A stretch of DNA of 64,000 bases from Bradyrhizobium tropiciagri. GTDB taxonomy: Bacteria; Pseudomonadota; Alphaproteobacteria; Rhizobiales; Xanthobacteraceae. Positions 28,903 to 37,934 of the stretch are shown piece after piece. Under the pieces are notes generated by a model, which was not told the DNA's origin, made no database searches, and saw only the letters and a list, made by a program, of their open reading frames with translations. Position 1 is the stretch's first letter; every line of letters begins with the position of its first letter. The DNA lies in the NCBI RefSeq assembly GCF_018130545.1, contig NZ_JAFCKF010000004.1:693501-757500 (forward strand), written 5' to 3'. The position numbers were made by a program, and so were the translations under genes.

Positions 28903-30147
28903 ATGACACACCACGAGCGGAGCGATCAAAAAGCGCCGCAGCGCGATCCACATGTTTCGCGACGGACGCTGGTCCAGGGGCTTGCGGTGGCTGCCGCCGC
29001 CACGGCCACCGGTGCCGGCAGCGCACTGGCGCAGAATGCGCCCGCGCCGGTCGCGCCGCCGACGACCATCACCAGTCCGCCGCGCGACTTCAGTCCGCGC
29101 GGTGCGCCGACCACCTATTTCTGGGACCCCGACGTCATCGCGGTCGATCCGTCCTTCAACGATCTGGCCCAGCCCAACACTTCGATCAAGCGCCTCTACA
29201 CCGGCGCGCTGTGGTCGGAAGGCCCGGCCTGGAGCGCGCAGGGCCGCTATCTCCTGTGGAGCGACATCCCCAACAACCGGCAGCTGCGCTGGTCGGAGGA
29301 TGACGGCCATGTCAGCGTCTTCCGGATGCCGTCGAACTACTCGAATGGCAATTCGTTCGACTTCCAGGGCCGCCAGCTGTCTTGCGAACATCTCACCCGC
29401 CGCGTGACGCGCTACGAGAACGACGGCACCGCGACCGTGCTTGCCGACAACTATCAAGGCAAGCGGTTGAACTCCCCGAACGATGTCGTCGCGCATCCTG
29501 ACGGCAGCTATTGGTTCACCGATCCGCCCTATGGCAGCCAGCTCTATGAGGGCGAGCCCGACGCGGCGGGCGGTCCGGTCAATCCGGCCGGCAAGCTCAA
29601 TCCCCGGATCGGCCAGCCGGCTGGCTTCGTGCCGCTCAAGCGCGAGCTGCCGACCAATTGCTATCGCATCGATCCCTCCGGCCGCATCGATCTCGTCGTC
29701 AGCGAGGACCAGGTGCCCGATCCGAACGGCATCTGCTTCTCGCCGGACTACAAGAAGCTCTACGTGGTCTCGACCGGCAAGGGACCGGGTGACACCGGAC
29801 CAGGCGGCAAGGGTGACGTCTTCGTGTTCGATGTCGGGTCCGACAACAAGCCGACCAATGGCAAGCGGTTCAGCGATTTCACCATCGACGGCGTGAAGTG
29901 CGGACCGGACGGCATCCGCTGCGACGTCAACGGCAATGTCTGGTGCTCGAGCAATGCCGGCCGTGCGGTCGGCTACAACGGCGTGACGTGCTGGTCGCCG
30001 GAAGGCAAGCTGCTCGGCCGCATCCGGCTGCCCGAGGTCTGCGGCAACATCACCTTCGGCGGCCCCAAGCGCAACCGCCTGTTCATGGCCGCGAGCCAGT
30101 CGCTCTACGCCGTCTATACCGCGACCCAGGGCGCCGGACCGGCCTAG
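28903..30147 (+). CDS. Exported SMP-30/gluconolactonase-like protein
   Basis: A 414-residue protein with a twin-arginine signal (SRRTLVQGLAVAAAATATG, cleavage near ALAQNA, about residue 44). The mature part is a six-bladed SMP-30/gluconolaconase-type propeller: LYTGALWSEGPAWSAQGRYLLWSDIPNNR, then LNSPNDVVAHPDGSYWFTDP, and later CFSPDYKKLYVVST and DGIRCDVNGNVWCSS. The Glu, Asn and Asp metal ligands of the family are in these segments. It probably hydrolyses a sugar lactone in the periplasm. TGGGAGG precedes the ATG. No sugar dehydrogenase partner is nearby. Confidence 0.9.
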   Translation: MTHHERSDQKAPQRDPHVSRRTLVQGLAVAAAATATGAGSALAQNAPAPVAPPTTITSPPRDFSPRGAPTTYFWDPDVIAVDPSFNDLAQPNTSIKRLYTGALWSEGPAWSAQGRYLLWSDIPNNRQLRWSEDDGHVSVFRMPSNYSNGNSFDFQGRQLSCEHLTRRVTRYENDGTATVLADNYQGKRLNSPNDVVAHPDGSYWFTDPPYGSQLYEGEPDAAGGPVNPAGKLNPRIGQPAGFVPLKRELPTNCYRIDPSGRIDLVVSEDQVPDPNGICFSPDYKKLYVVSTGKGPGDTGPGGKGDVFVFDVGSDNKPTNGKRFSDFTIDGVKCGPDGIRCDVNGNVWCSSNAGRAVGYNGVTCWSPEGKLLGRIRLPEVCGNITFGGPKRNRLFMAASQSLYAVYTATQGAGPA

Positions 30148-30189
30148 CACGCGGCAGGAGCAGTTGGAGCTGTAACCGCGTAGGAAACT

Positions 30190-30318
30190 GCGCTCCCTCT
30201 CCCGCTTGCGGGGGAGGGGTGGGGTGGGGGCTCTCTCCGCGAGTCGTATTGTGGAGAGAACCCCCACCCGCCGCGCTAACGCGCGACGGCCTCCCCCGCA
30301 AGCGGGAGAGGCGCAGCG
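30190..30318. repeat. Palindromic intergenic repeat, CTCTCCCGCTTGCGGG type
   Basis: The arms CTCTCCCGCTTGCGGGGGAGG (one strand) and CCTCCCCCGCAAGCGGGAGAG pair fully, with inner GGGTGGGGGCTCTC/GAGAGAACCCCCACCC arms. It lies after the SMP-30 gene. The next 200 bases to the fatty-acid operon show no gene and should contain its promoter. Confidence 0.85.
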
Positions 30319-30529
30319 AGCCCGCGGCGAGACCATTCGAAATCTGGCTTCATTCCCCCGCTACCTGATTGTCGCAGCTCAGCTTTCGGAACTGAACGCG
30401 CGGCCTGCCGTTAACAAACGGCGGCTCGGCCGCGTCAATTTCGCTTTATTTGAACAGCGAAGTGTTCACCGGTGAACGGCACTTTCCGATAAGATCACCT
30501 ATCCGCGCCGCCGTTTCATGAGGACCGCC

Positions 30530-32797
30530 ATGAGCTTCCGCCGCGACTATCTTACAAAACCGATCTTCTCCTGGGCGCGTGGCGTGCTGCCGACGATGTC
30601 GGACACCGAGCGCGAGGCGCTGGAAGCCGGCGACGTCTGGTGGGACGCCGATCTCTTCACCGGCAATCCGGACTGGTCGAAATTGCTGGCGTTCGCGCCG
30701 GCCAGATTGACCGACGAGGAGAACGCCTTCCTGCACGGTCCGGTCGACGAGCTCTGCACCATGCTGGATGAGTGGAAGATCAACTGGGAGTGGCGCGACC
30801 TGCCGCCCGAGGTCTGGGCCTTCATCAAGGCCAAGAAATTCTTCGGCATGATCATTCCGAAGGAATTCGGCGGGCTCGGCTTCTCGCCCTATGCGCATTC
30901 CGAAGTGGTGCGCAAGATCTCGTCGCGCTCGCTGACCGCGGCCGTCACCGTGATGGTGCCGAACTCGCTCGGGCCGGGCGAACTCCTGATGCGCTTCGGC
31001 ACCAGGGAGCAGCAGGACAAATGGCTGCCGCGCCTCGCCGCCGGCCAGGACATTCCCTGCTTCGGCCTGACCAGCCCGGAGGCCGGCTCGGACGCCGCCT
31101 CGATGATCGACAGTGGCATCATCTGCAAGGGCAGCTTCGAAGGCCGCGAGGTGCTCGGGCTGAAGCTGAACTGGCACAAGCGCTACATCACGCTGGGCCC
31201 GGTCGCGACGCTGCTCGGCCTTGCCTTCAAGGCCTATGATCCTGATCACCTCGTGGGCAACGAGGAAGAGCTCGGCATCACGGTCGCGCTGATCCCGACT
31301 CATCTGCCCGGCGTCTCGATCGGCCACCGCCATCTGCCCGCGATGCAGGTGTTCCAGAACGGCCCGAACTGGGGCAAGGACGTCTTCATCCCGCTCGACT
31401 ACATCATCGGCGGTCAGGAGCGCCTGGGTCAGGGCTGGAAGATGCTGATGACGGCGCTCGCCGCCGGCCGCGGCATCTCGCTGCCATCGCTGTCGGCCGC
31501 CGGCGCCGCCTATGCCGCGCGCACCACCGGCGCCTATGCCCGCATCCGCGAGCAGTTCGGCATTTCTATTTCCAAGTTCGAAGGCATCGAGGAGCCGCTG
31601 GCGCGGATCGCCGGCACCGCCTATCTGCTCGACGCCGCGCGGCGGCTGACCTGTGCTGCGCTGAACGAGGGGCATCATCCCGCTGTCATCTCGGGGATCA
31701 TGAAGCTGCACGCCACCGAGCGGATGCGGATCGCGATCGACGACGCGATGGATATTCATGGCGGCAAGGCCGTGATCGACGGACCGCAAAACTATCTCGG
31801 CGGACTCTATCGCTCGGTGCCGGTCGGCATCACGGTCGAGGGCGCCAACATCCTGACCCGCAACCTGATCGTGTTCGGGCAGGGCGCGATCCGCGCGCAT
31901 CCCTATCTGTTGCAGGAGATGAACGCGCTCAGCGAGACCGATCACGACAAGGGCCTGACTGCGTTCGACACCGCGTTCTGGAAGCATGTCGGCCACAGCT
32001 TTGCGACCATGTTCCGCGCATGGGGTCGTAGCTGGACCGGCGGCCTGTTCGCGCCGGCGCCGGATGCCGGTGATGCCACGGAGTTCTATCGCCAGCTGTC
32101 GCGTTATTCGTCGGCATTCGCGCTATGCGCCGACATGGCTCTGCTCACGCTCGGCGGCGCGCTGAAGCGCAAGGAAATGCTGTCCGCGCGCTTCGGTGAC
32201 ATTCTGTCCGAGCTCTATCTGCTCTCGGCCGCGTTGAAGCGCTGGCAGGACGAGGGCCGGCAGAAGGAGGATCTGCCCGCGCTCGAATGGTGCATGGCAT
32301 CCGGCTTCAAGACCATCGAGAACCGCTTTGCCGAAATCCTCGCCAACCTGCCCAACCGTCCGGTGGCGTGGATGTTGAAATTCCTGATCCAGCCGTTCGG
32401 TGCCCGCGTCACCGGTCCGTCGGATCGCGTCGTGCAGCAATGCGCGCAGCTCGTGCTGACGCCGTCGGCGGCGCGCGACCGCCTCACGCCGGACCTCGCC
32501 TTTGTCGAGGACGACGGCGGCGTCGCCCGGCTGGAGAAGGCCTTCCGTCTTGTGACCCAGGCGGAGGACGCGGCCAAGCAGATGCGCGCGGCGCGGCTGC
32601 ATGATTGGAAGGAGGCGGTGAAGAAAGGTGTTATCACCGAGGCCGACGGCGAGAAGCTCGCCGCCGCCCATGAGGCCGTCGCCAAAGTCATCGAGGTCGA
32701 TGATTTTGCGCCGGAGGCGCTGTCCCCGATTTACAAGAAATCCGCCGACGTGCATCAGTTCTTCCAGGAGCTTGGTGAGCAGAGGGCGGCGAGCTGA
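30530..32797 (+). CDS. FadE-like acyl-CoA dehydrogenase
   Basis: A 755-residue long-chain acyl-CoA dehydrogenase of the FadE class. It has the FAD-binding segments FGLTSPEAGSDAASM and GRGISLPSLSAAGAAYA, plus DDAMDIHGGKAVIDGPQNYLG. The long extra C-terminal half, absent from mitochondrial-type enzymes, is typical of FadE. It performs the first step of beta-oxidation, forming trans-2-enoyl-CoA. The ATG at 30530 has GAGG at good spacing; an in-frame ATG at 30518 is possible. It is the first gene of a four-gene operon whose next start overlaps this stop. Confidence 0.92.
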   Translation: MSFRRDYLTKPIFSWARGVLPTMSDTEREALEAGDVWWDADLFTGNPDWSKLLAFAPARLTDEENAFLHGPVDELCTMLDEWKINWEWRDLPPEVWAFIKAKKFFGMIIPKEFGGLGFSPYAHSEVVRKISSRSLTAAVTVMVPNSLGPGELLMRFGTREQQDKWLPRLAAGQDIPCFGLTSPEAGSDAASMIDSGIICKGSFEGREVLGLKLNWHKRYITLGPVATLLGLAFKAYDPDHLVGNEEELGITVALIPTHLPGVSIGHRHLPAMQVFQNGPNWGKDVFIPLDYIIGGQERLGQGWKMLMTALAAGRGISLPSLSAAGAAYAARTTGAYARIREQFGISISKFEGIEEPLARIAGTAYLLDAARRLTCAALNEGHHPAVISGIMKLHATERMRIAIDDAMDIHGGKAVIDGPQNYLGGLYRSVPVGITVEGANILTRNLIVFGQGAIRAHPYLLQEMNALSETDHDKGLTAFDTAFWKHVGHSFATMFRAWGRSWTGGLFAPAPDAGDATEFYRQLSRYSSAFALCADMALLTLGGALKRKEMLSARFGDILSELYLLSAALKRWQDEGRQKEDLPALEWCMASGFKTIENRFAEILANLPNRPVAWMLKFLIQPFGARVTGPSDRVVQQCAQLVLTPSAARDRLTPDLAFVEDDGGVARLEKAFRLVTQAEDAAKQMRAARLHDWKEAVKKGVITEADGEKLAAAHEAVAKVIEVDDFAPEALSPIYKKSADVHQFFQELGEQRAAS

Positions 32798-34080
32798 TGG
32801 CGCGACCAGTCTTTATCGTCGACGGCAGCCGGACGCCGTTCCTGAAGGCGCGCTCCGGTCCCGGCCCGTTCACCCCGGTCGATCTCGCTGTGCAATGCGG
32901 CCGGCCGCTGCTGGCGCGGCAGCCCTTCGCGCCCACGGCCTTCGACCAGGTCATCCTCGGCTGCGTCAATGTCATCGCCGACGAGATGAATCCGGCGCGG
33001 GTCGCGGCGCTCAGGCTCGGCATGGGCGAGCAGATGGTCGCCTTCACGGTGCAGATCAATTGCGGCTCCGGCATGCAGTCGATCGACACCGGCTACCGCT
33101 ATATCCGTGAGGGCATCTCCGATCTGATCCTCGCCGGCGGCGCCGAAGCGTTGAGCCACGCGCCGCTGGTCTGGCCGAACTCCGGCGTGCGCTGGTTTGC
33201 CGGCTTTGCCGGCGCCAAGGGCCTGGGCGCCAAGATCGCCGCGGCCCTAAAGGTGAAGCCGAGCTACTTCAAGCCGATCATAGGTCTCGAGCGCGGGCTG
33301 ACCGATCCGATCACCGAGCTCAACATGGGTCAGACAGCCGAGAAGGTCGGCCATCTCTTCGGCATCACCCGCGCGCAATCCGATGCCTACGCCGCCGAGA
33401 GCCATCAGCGGCTCGCCAACGCGCAGAAGCAGGGCTTCCTCAAGGGTGAGGTCGAGACCGCGTTCTCCCGCGACGGCAAGTTCTACGATTTTGATGACGG
33501 CGTTCGCCCGGACTCCTCACCGGAGACGCTGGCAAAGCTGAAGCCGGTGTTCGAGCGTCCGTGGGGCCAGGTCACCGCCGGCAACTCCTCGCAGATCACC
33601 GACGGCGCGTCCTGGGTGATCCTGGCGTCCGAGACCGCGGTCGCCAAGCACGGGCTGACGCCGAAGGCCGTCATCCTCGACAGCCAATGGTCGGCGCTCG
33701 ATCCCTCGATCATGGGGCTTGGCCCGGTGCTGTCGGCGAGCGCGCTCTTGAAGCGCAACAGCATGACCTTGCAGGAGGTCGAGACCTGGGAGCTCAATGA
33801 AGCCTTTGCCACCCAGGTGCTGGGCTGTCTCGCGGCCTGGAATGACGACAAGTTCTGCCGCGAGATTCTGGGGCTCGATGGCGCGGCGGGCGAGATCGAC
33901 CGCGCCAAGTTGAACGTCGATGGCGGCGCGATCAGCCTCGGCCATCCCGTCGGCACCAGCGGCAACCGCATCGTGCTGCATCTGGTCAATGCGATGAAGC
34001 GGCTCGGCACCAGGCGCGGCGTCGCCACCGAATGCATCGGTGGCGGGCAGGGCGGCGCGATGTTGATTGAGATGGTGTGA
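32797..34080 (+). CDS. Acetyl-CoA acetyltransferase (thiolase), beta-oxidation type
   Basis: A 427-residue thiolase. The nucleophilic cysteine is Cys89 in INCGSGMQS. The second part has NEAFATQ, the histidine motif ISLGHPVGTSG and the general-acid cysteine in ECIGGGQGGAM. It resembles FadI, which cleaves 3-ketoacyl-CoA to acetyl-CoA. The start ATG uses the last base of the upstream TGA, so translation is coupled. It is flanked by the dehydrogenase and the bifunctional enzyme, completing a beta-oxidation set. Confidence 0.93.
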   Translation: MARPVFIVDGSRTPFLKARSGPGPFTPVDLAVQCGRPLLARQPFAPTAFDQVILGCVNVIADEMNPARVAALRLGMGEQMVAFTVQINCGSGMQSIDTGYRYIREGISDLILAGGAEALSHAPLVWPNSGVRWFAGFAGAKGLGAKIAAALKVKPSYFKPIIGLERGLTDPITELNMGQTAEKVGHLFGITRAQSDAYAAESHQRLANAQKQGFLKGEVETAFSRDGKFYDFDDGVRPDSSPETLAKLKPVFERPWGQVTAGNSSQITDGASWVILASETAVAKHGLTPKAVILDSQWSALDPSIMGLGPVLSASALLKRNSMTLQEVETWELNEAFATQVLGCLAAWNDDKFCREILGLDGAAGEIDRAKLNVDGGAISLGHPVGTSGNRIVLHLVNAMKRLGTRRGVATECIGGGQGGAMLIEMV

Positions 34081-34082
34081 TC

Positions 34083-36179
34083 ATGGATTCACGGATCATG
34101 GACCTTCTCGCCGATCGTGTGCTCGAGCTTGGGCCGAAGCCAGCCGCCGATAGTCCGTACAAGAATTTCAAGCTGACGCGGGATGAGGACGGCATTGCCT
34201 GGCTGCTGTTCGACCGTGCCGGCGCCAGCGCCAACACGCTGTCGGCCGACCTGCTCGAGGAGCTCGATGCCATCGTCACAGCACTGGAAAGCCAGCGGCC
34301 GACCGGCCTCGTGGTGTGTTCGGCAAAACCGAGCGGCTTCATCGCCGGTGCCGACGTCAACGAGTTTCGCGGAGCCAGCGATCCCAGCGCGGTCGAGACC
34401 GCGATCGGCCGCGCGCATGCGGTAATCGACCGGCTCGAGGCGCTGCGCGTGCCCTCGGTCGCGGTCATTCACGGCTTCTGCCTCGGCGGCGGCCTCGAGG
34501 TCGCGCTGGCCTGCCAGATGCGGATCGCAATCGACGATGCGCGGTTCGGTTTCCCCGAGGTGATGCTCGGCCTGCATCCCGGCCTTGGCGGCACCGTGCG
34601 CTTCACCGAGCTGGTCAACCCGATGCAGGCGATGACCCTGATGCTGACCGGGAAGACCATCGACGCGCGTCGCGCCAAATCGCTCGGCCTGGTCGATGCC
34701 GTGACCCAGGAGCGCCATGTCCGCAACGCGGTGAAGGATGCGGTGTTCGGTAGGTTGAAACGCGCCAAGCCGGGCGTGCTCAACTCGCTGCTTAATTCGG
34801 GCCCAGTCAGGGGCTTCCTCGCCTCGCGGATGCGCAGCGAGGCCGGCAAGGCGGCGCCGCGCAAGTATTATCCGGCGCCCTACGCGCTGATCGATCTCTG
34901 GGAAAAGCACGCCGGCAACCGCTCGGCGATGCTGAATGCGGAGAAGGCCTCATTCGCCAATCTGATGGTGACGCCGACCGCGCAGAATTTGATCCGCGTG
35001 TTCTTCCTGCGCGAGCAGATGAAGAAGGTGGCAGGCTCCGGCAATAAGGTCGCGCATGTCCACGTCATCGGCGCCGGCGCGATGGGCGGCGATATCGCGG
35101 CCTGGTGCGCCAACCAGGATATGCGGGTGACCTTGGCCGACATGAAAGCCGAGCCGATCGCGGGCGCGATGAAGCGCGCGGCGGATTTGTTCGGCAAGAT
35201 CATGCGCAAGAAGATCGACCAGCGCGACGCGCTGGACCGGCTGATTCCCGACATGGACGGCGAGGGCGTCCGCAATGCGGACGTGATCATCGAGGCCGTG
35301 CCGGAAAAGCTCGCGCTGAAGCAGAAGGTCTATGCCTCGCTCGAGCCGAAGATGAAACCGGGCGCGATCCTCGCCACCAACACCTCGAGCATCCCGCTGC
35401 AGGATCTGCGCACCACGCTGGCAAGGCCGGAGCGGCTGCTCGGCCTGCATTTCTTCAATCCGGTGTCGCGGCTGCAACTCGTCGAGGTCGTCAGCCATGA
35501 CGGCACCGATGCCGGCATGCTCAAGGAAGCGCTGGCCTTTGTCGGCGCCATCGACCGCCTGCCGCTGCCGGTGAAGAGCTCGCCGGGCTTCCTCGTTAAC
35601 CGCGCGCTGACGCCCTACATGCTGGAAGCGATGATGATGCTGGACGAGAAGACCGATCAGCGCCTGATCGACGCGGCCGCGATCGAGTTCGGCATGCCGA
35701 TGGGGCCGATCGAGCTCGCCGACCAGGTCGGCCTCGATATCTGCCTCGATGTCGGCGACATGCTGCGCTCGAAGTTCGGCGACACCTTGCCGCCAACGCC
35801 GGCGTGGTTGCGCGAAAAAGTCGCCAAGGGCGAGCTCGGCCGCAAGACCGGCAAGGGCTTCTACACCTGGAAGGACGGCAAGGCGGAGAAGGCGCCGCTG
35901 CCGGAGACCGGTCCGAAAGTGAGCGACGAGATGATTGACCGGCTGGTGCTGCCGATCTCGAATGTCTGCGTCGCGGCCTTGCGCGAAGGCATCGTGGACA
36001 ACGCCGACATGGTCGACGGCGCGATGATCTTCGGCACCGGCTATGCCCCGTTCCGCGGTGGCCCGCTCAACTATGCGCGCAGCCGCGGTGTCGATAATAT
36101 CGTGTCGACAATGCAGACGCTGATGCGCAAGTTCGGCGGACGCTTTGCGCCGGATCCCGGCTGGGAGGCTTTCAAGTGA
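34083..36179 (+). CDS. Bifunctional enoyl-CoA hydratase/3-hydroxyacyl-CoA dehydrogenase
   Basis: A 698-residue FadJ/FadB-type protein. The N-terminal crotonase domain (about 25-200) has SGFIAGADVNEF and GFCLGGGLEVALACQMRIA. The NAD-binding domain starts at VHVIGAGAMGGDIAAWCA (about residue 320). The catalytic histidine lies in LLGLHFFNPVSRLQLVEVV. A C-terminal dimerisation domain follows. It catalyses two consecutive steps, hydration and oxidation. The ATG at 34083 is 2 bases after the thiolase stop; a GTG at 34077 would overlap it. Confidence 0.93.
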   Translation: MDSRIMDLLADRVLELGPKPAADSPYKNFKLTRDEDGIAWLLFDRAGASANTLSADLLEELDAIVTALESQRPTGLVVCSAKPSGFIAGADVNEFRGASDPSAVETAIGRAHAVIDRLEALRVPSVAVIHGFCLGGGLEVALACQMRIAIDDARFGFPEVMLGLHPGLGGTVRFTELVNPMQAMTLMLTGKTIDARRAKSLGLVDAVTQERHVRNAVKDAVFGRLKRAKPGVLNSLLNSGPVRGFLASRMRSEAGKAAPRKYYPAPYALIDLWEKHAGNRSAMLNAEKASFANLMVTPTAQNLIRVFFLREQMKKVAGSGNKVAHVHVIGAGAMGGDIAAWCANQDMRVTLADMKAEPIAGAMKRAADLFGKIMRKKIDQRDALDRLIPDMDGEGVRNADVIIEAVPEKLALKQKVYASLEPKMKPGAILATNTSSIPLQDLRTTLARPERLLGLHFFNPVSRLQLVEVVSHDGTDAGMLKEALAFVGAIDRLPLPVKSSPGFLVNRALTPYMLEAMMMLDEKTDQRLIDAAAIEFGMPMGPIELADQVGLDICLDVGDMLRSKFGDTLPPTPAWLREKVAKGELGRKTGKGFYTWKDGKAEKAPLPETGPKVSDEMIDRLVLPISNVCVAALREGIVDNADMVDGAMIFGTGYAPFRGGPLNYARSRGVDNIVSTMQTLMRKFGGRFAPDPGWEAFK

Positions 36180-36637
36180 CCGACTCGCAAGTGACCGACC
36201 CCCAAGCGCCTGAAACTCACGTTCACGCGCCGGCCATCAGCGGCAACGAGCCGCAGGGCGATCTCTGCATCCGCACGCTGGCGATGCCGGCCGACACCAA
36301 TGCCAATGGCGATATCTTCGGCGGCTGGCTGCTCAGCCAGATGGACCTCGGCGGCGGGGTGTTCGCGGGCAAGGTTGCGAAATCCCGCACCGTGACGGTC
36401 GCGATCGACGCGATGAATTTCCGCAAGGCGGTGTATGTCGGCGACCTGGTTTCCGTGCACGCCAACCTCGTGCGCATCGGCCGCACCTCGATCACGGTGC
36501 ATCTCGAAGCCTGGGTGCTGCGCCGCCGCGAGCAGCAGTCGATCCTCGTGACCGACGGCAATTTCACCTACGTCTCGATCGATGAGCAGGGCCATCCGCA
36601 ACCGATCCAGCGCGATGGGGCGACGATTTCGACCTGA
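36176..36637 (+). CDS. Acyl-CoA thioesterase (YciA-like hotdog fold)
   Basis: A 153-residue single-hotdog protein. The core reads DLCIRTLAMPADTNANGDIFGGWLLSQMD, with the catalytic Asp or Asn region of YciA-type thioesterases, then NFRKAVYVGDLVSVHANLV. It hydrolyses acyl-CoA esters to free acid and CoA and may relieve CoA trapping during beta-oxidation. The start GTG overlaps the stop of the bifunctional gene (GTGA), so it is the coupled last gene of the operon. Confidence 0.9.
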   Translation: MTDSQVTDPQAPETHVHAPAISGNEPQGDLCIRTLAMPADTNANGDIFGGWLLSQMDLGGGVFAGKVAKSRTVTVAIDAMNFRKAVYVGDLVSVHANLVRIGRTSITVHLEAWVLRRREQQSILVTDGNFTYVSIDEQGHPQPIQRDGATIST

Positions 36638-36789
36638 CACGAGAAGGTGATTCGGTGCGCGCGGAAACGCGTCGAAACTGCGACCGGAGCGCGGTTTCGA
36701 CGCAAATAAGGTGCTTCGCTTCGCAAATAAACCGAGGAACAATCGGGCAGCGATGCCGTTGTCGGCGCGGAGTTGAACCGAGGCCGATA

Positions 36790-36984
36790 ATGTCAGACTG
36801 CTACGTCATCGAAGTGAGTTCACAGACCGCGGGTATCGTGGTGCGCGATACCAAGGGTTACGAGTTCTTTGCTGCTTCGCACCGCTTCCAGGCGCTCGAA
36901 GGTCGCATCTTCCGCAACGCGCGCGAGGCCGAACGCGCCGCGCGACGCCTTCTCACCGGCCAGGATTTGCAACTGGCTTCCTGA
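36790..36984 (+). CDS. Small conserved hypothetical protein
   Basis: A 64-residue soluble protein: SDCYVIEVSSQTAGIVVRDTKGYEFFAASHRFQALEGR-like core followed by a basic helix (RNAREAERAARRLL). The alternation suggests a few beta strands and one helix, without metal or catalytic motif. The frame extends upstream, but the ATG at 36790 follows GAGG-like text and gives the compact domain. I recognise similar short ORFs in Bradyrhizobium but know no function. Confidence 0.6.
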   Translation: MSDCYVIEVSSQTAGIVVRDTKGYEFFAASHRFQALEGRIFRNAREAERAARRLLTGQDLQLAS

Positions 36985-37067
36985 CAAGGAGGCCCGCGAG
37001 CCACGCCGTTTGCGTGTGCCGCAAGAGTCTGTATTGATGCATCCGAATTCACGGACACGTTTTTCGG

Positions 37068-37742
37068 ATGTCGCAGACACAGAACAAGGCGCTGCTGTTC
37101 GATATCGACGGCACGCTCGCCGACACCGATCCGCTGCATCTGGCGGCGTTCAACCGGGTGCTCGGCCCTCACGGACATGCCTTCGATCACGCGCGCTTCG
37201 GCAGGGAGCTGCAAGGCTTCTCCAATGCGTCGATCGGCGAACGCTTCCTCGCACACGAACCGCCTGAACGCCGCGCCGGCATCCTCAGTGAGAAGGAGCG
37301 GGTCTTCCGCGAGCTGGTCGCCGGCCAGATCGTGCCGGTGCCGGGATTGCTGCCGCTGCTCGACCGCGCCGATGATGCCGGCGTGCCGATGGTGGCGGTG
37401 ACCAACGCGCCGCGTGCAAACGCCGAACTGCTGCTCTCGGGACTCGGCATCGCGCACCGTTTCAAGGCGCTGGTGATCGGCGACGAACTGGCGCACGGCA
37501 AGCCGCATCCCTTGCCGTACCTCGAGGGGCTGCGCCTTGCCGGCGCGCAGGCACAGGCTTCGCTGGCCTTCGAGGATTCGCGCTCCGGCGTGCAGTCGGC
37601 AACGGCGGCGGGGATCGCCACGATCGGGATGCGGACCGGCCTCAGCCATGCCGATCTGATCGGGGCCGGCGCAGTCGCCAGCGCGCGGGCATTCGACGAT
37701 CCCGAATTGATCCGCCTGGTCGCATCGGCCATGAATTGGTAG
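37068..37742 (+). CDS. HAD-family phosphatase
   Basis: A 224-residue HAD hydrolase with cap subclass I. Motif 1 is LLFDIDGTLADTDPLHL with the nucleophilic Asp and acid/base Asp; motif 2 is VAVTNAPRAN; motif 3 and 4 are GKPHPLPYLEGL and AFEDSRSGVQSA. This is the beta-phosphoglucomutase/sugar-phosphatase group. It could act as a glycerol-3-phosphate or sugar phosphatase, and its position before glpR makes that attractive, but the sequence does not decide it. The gap to glpR holds a palindromic repeat, so a common transcript is unlikely. Confidence 0.9.
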   Translation: MSQTQNKALLFDIDGTLADTDPLHLAAFNRVLGPHGHAFDHARFGRELQGFSNASIGERFLAHEPPERRAGILSEKERVFRELVAGQIVPVPGLLPLLDRADDAGVPMVAVTNAPRANAELLLSGLGIAHRFKALVIGDELAHGKPHPLPYLEGLRLAGAQAQASLAFEDSRSGVQSATAAGIATIGMRTGLSHADLIGAGAVASARAFDDPELIRLVASAMNW

Positions 37743-37858
37743 GCGTGGCGAGGCATTGTGCCGGAATGTCGTCGGCTCGACATTGCTGCAACGCGGTTCT
37801 TAACCCCGGCGAAGCTTGCTCGTTGACCTCGGTGCCGAACGGTCGCACCATGGGCTGA

Positions 37859-37904
37859 AGCGTGATCCGGAAAACTGGAAACCGGTTTTCCGAAGGATCA
37901 TGCT
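37859..37904. repeat. Palindromic repeat, GATCCGGAAAAC type
   Basis: GTGATCCGGAAAACTGG and CCGGTTTTCCGAAGGATCATG are imperfect inverted arms around the centre at about 37882. This short dyad is a form I recognise as dispersed in Bradyrhizobium and relatives. It ends 31 bases before the glpR start, so it may overlap its promoter. Confidence 0.7.
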
Positions 37905-37934
37905 CCAACCGATTGCCGTTTCAAGGGGGCCGCC

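Noticed and set aside
30190-30318. Possible insertion sequence with inverted ends
   Set aside because: Only 130 bases, no transposase, no target duplication; it belongs to the class of palindromic intergenic repeats.
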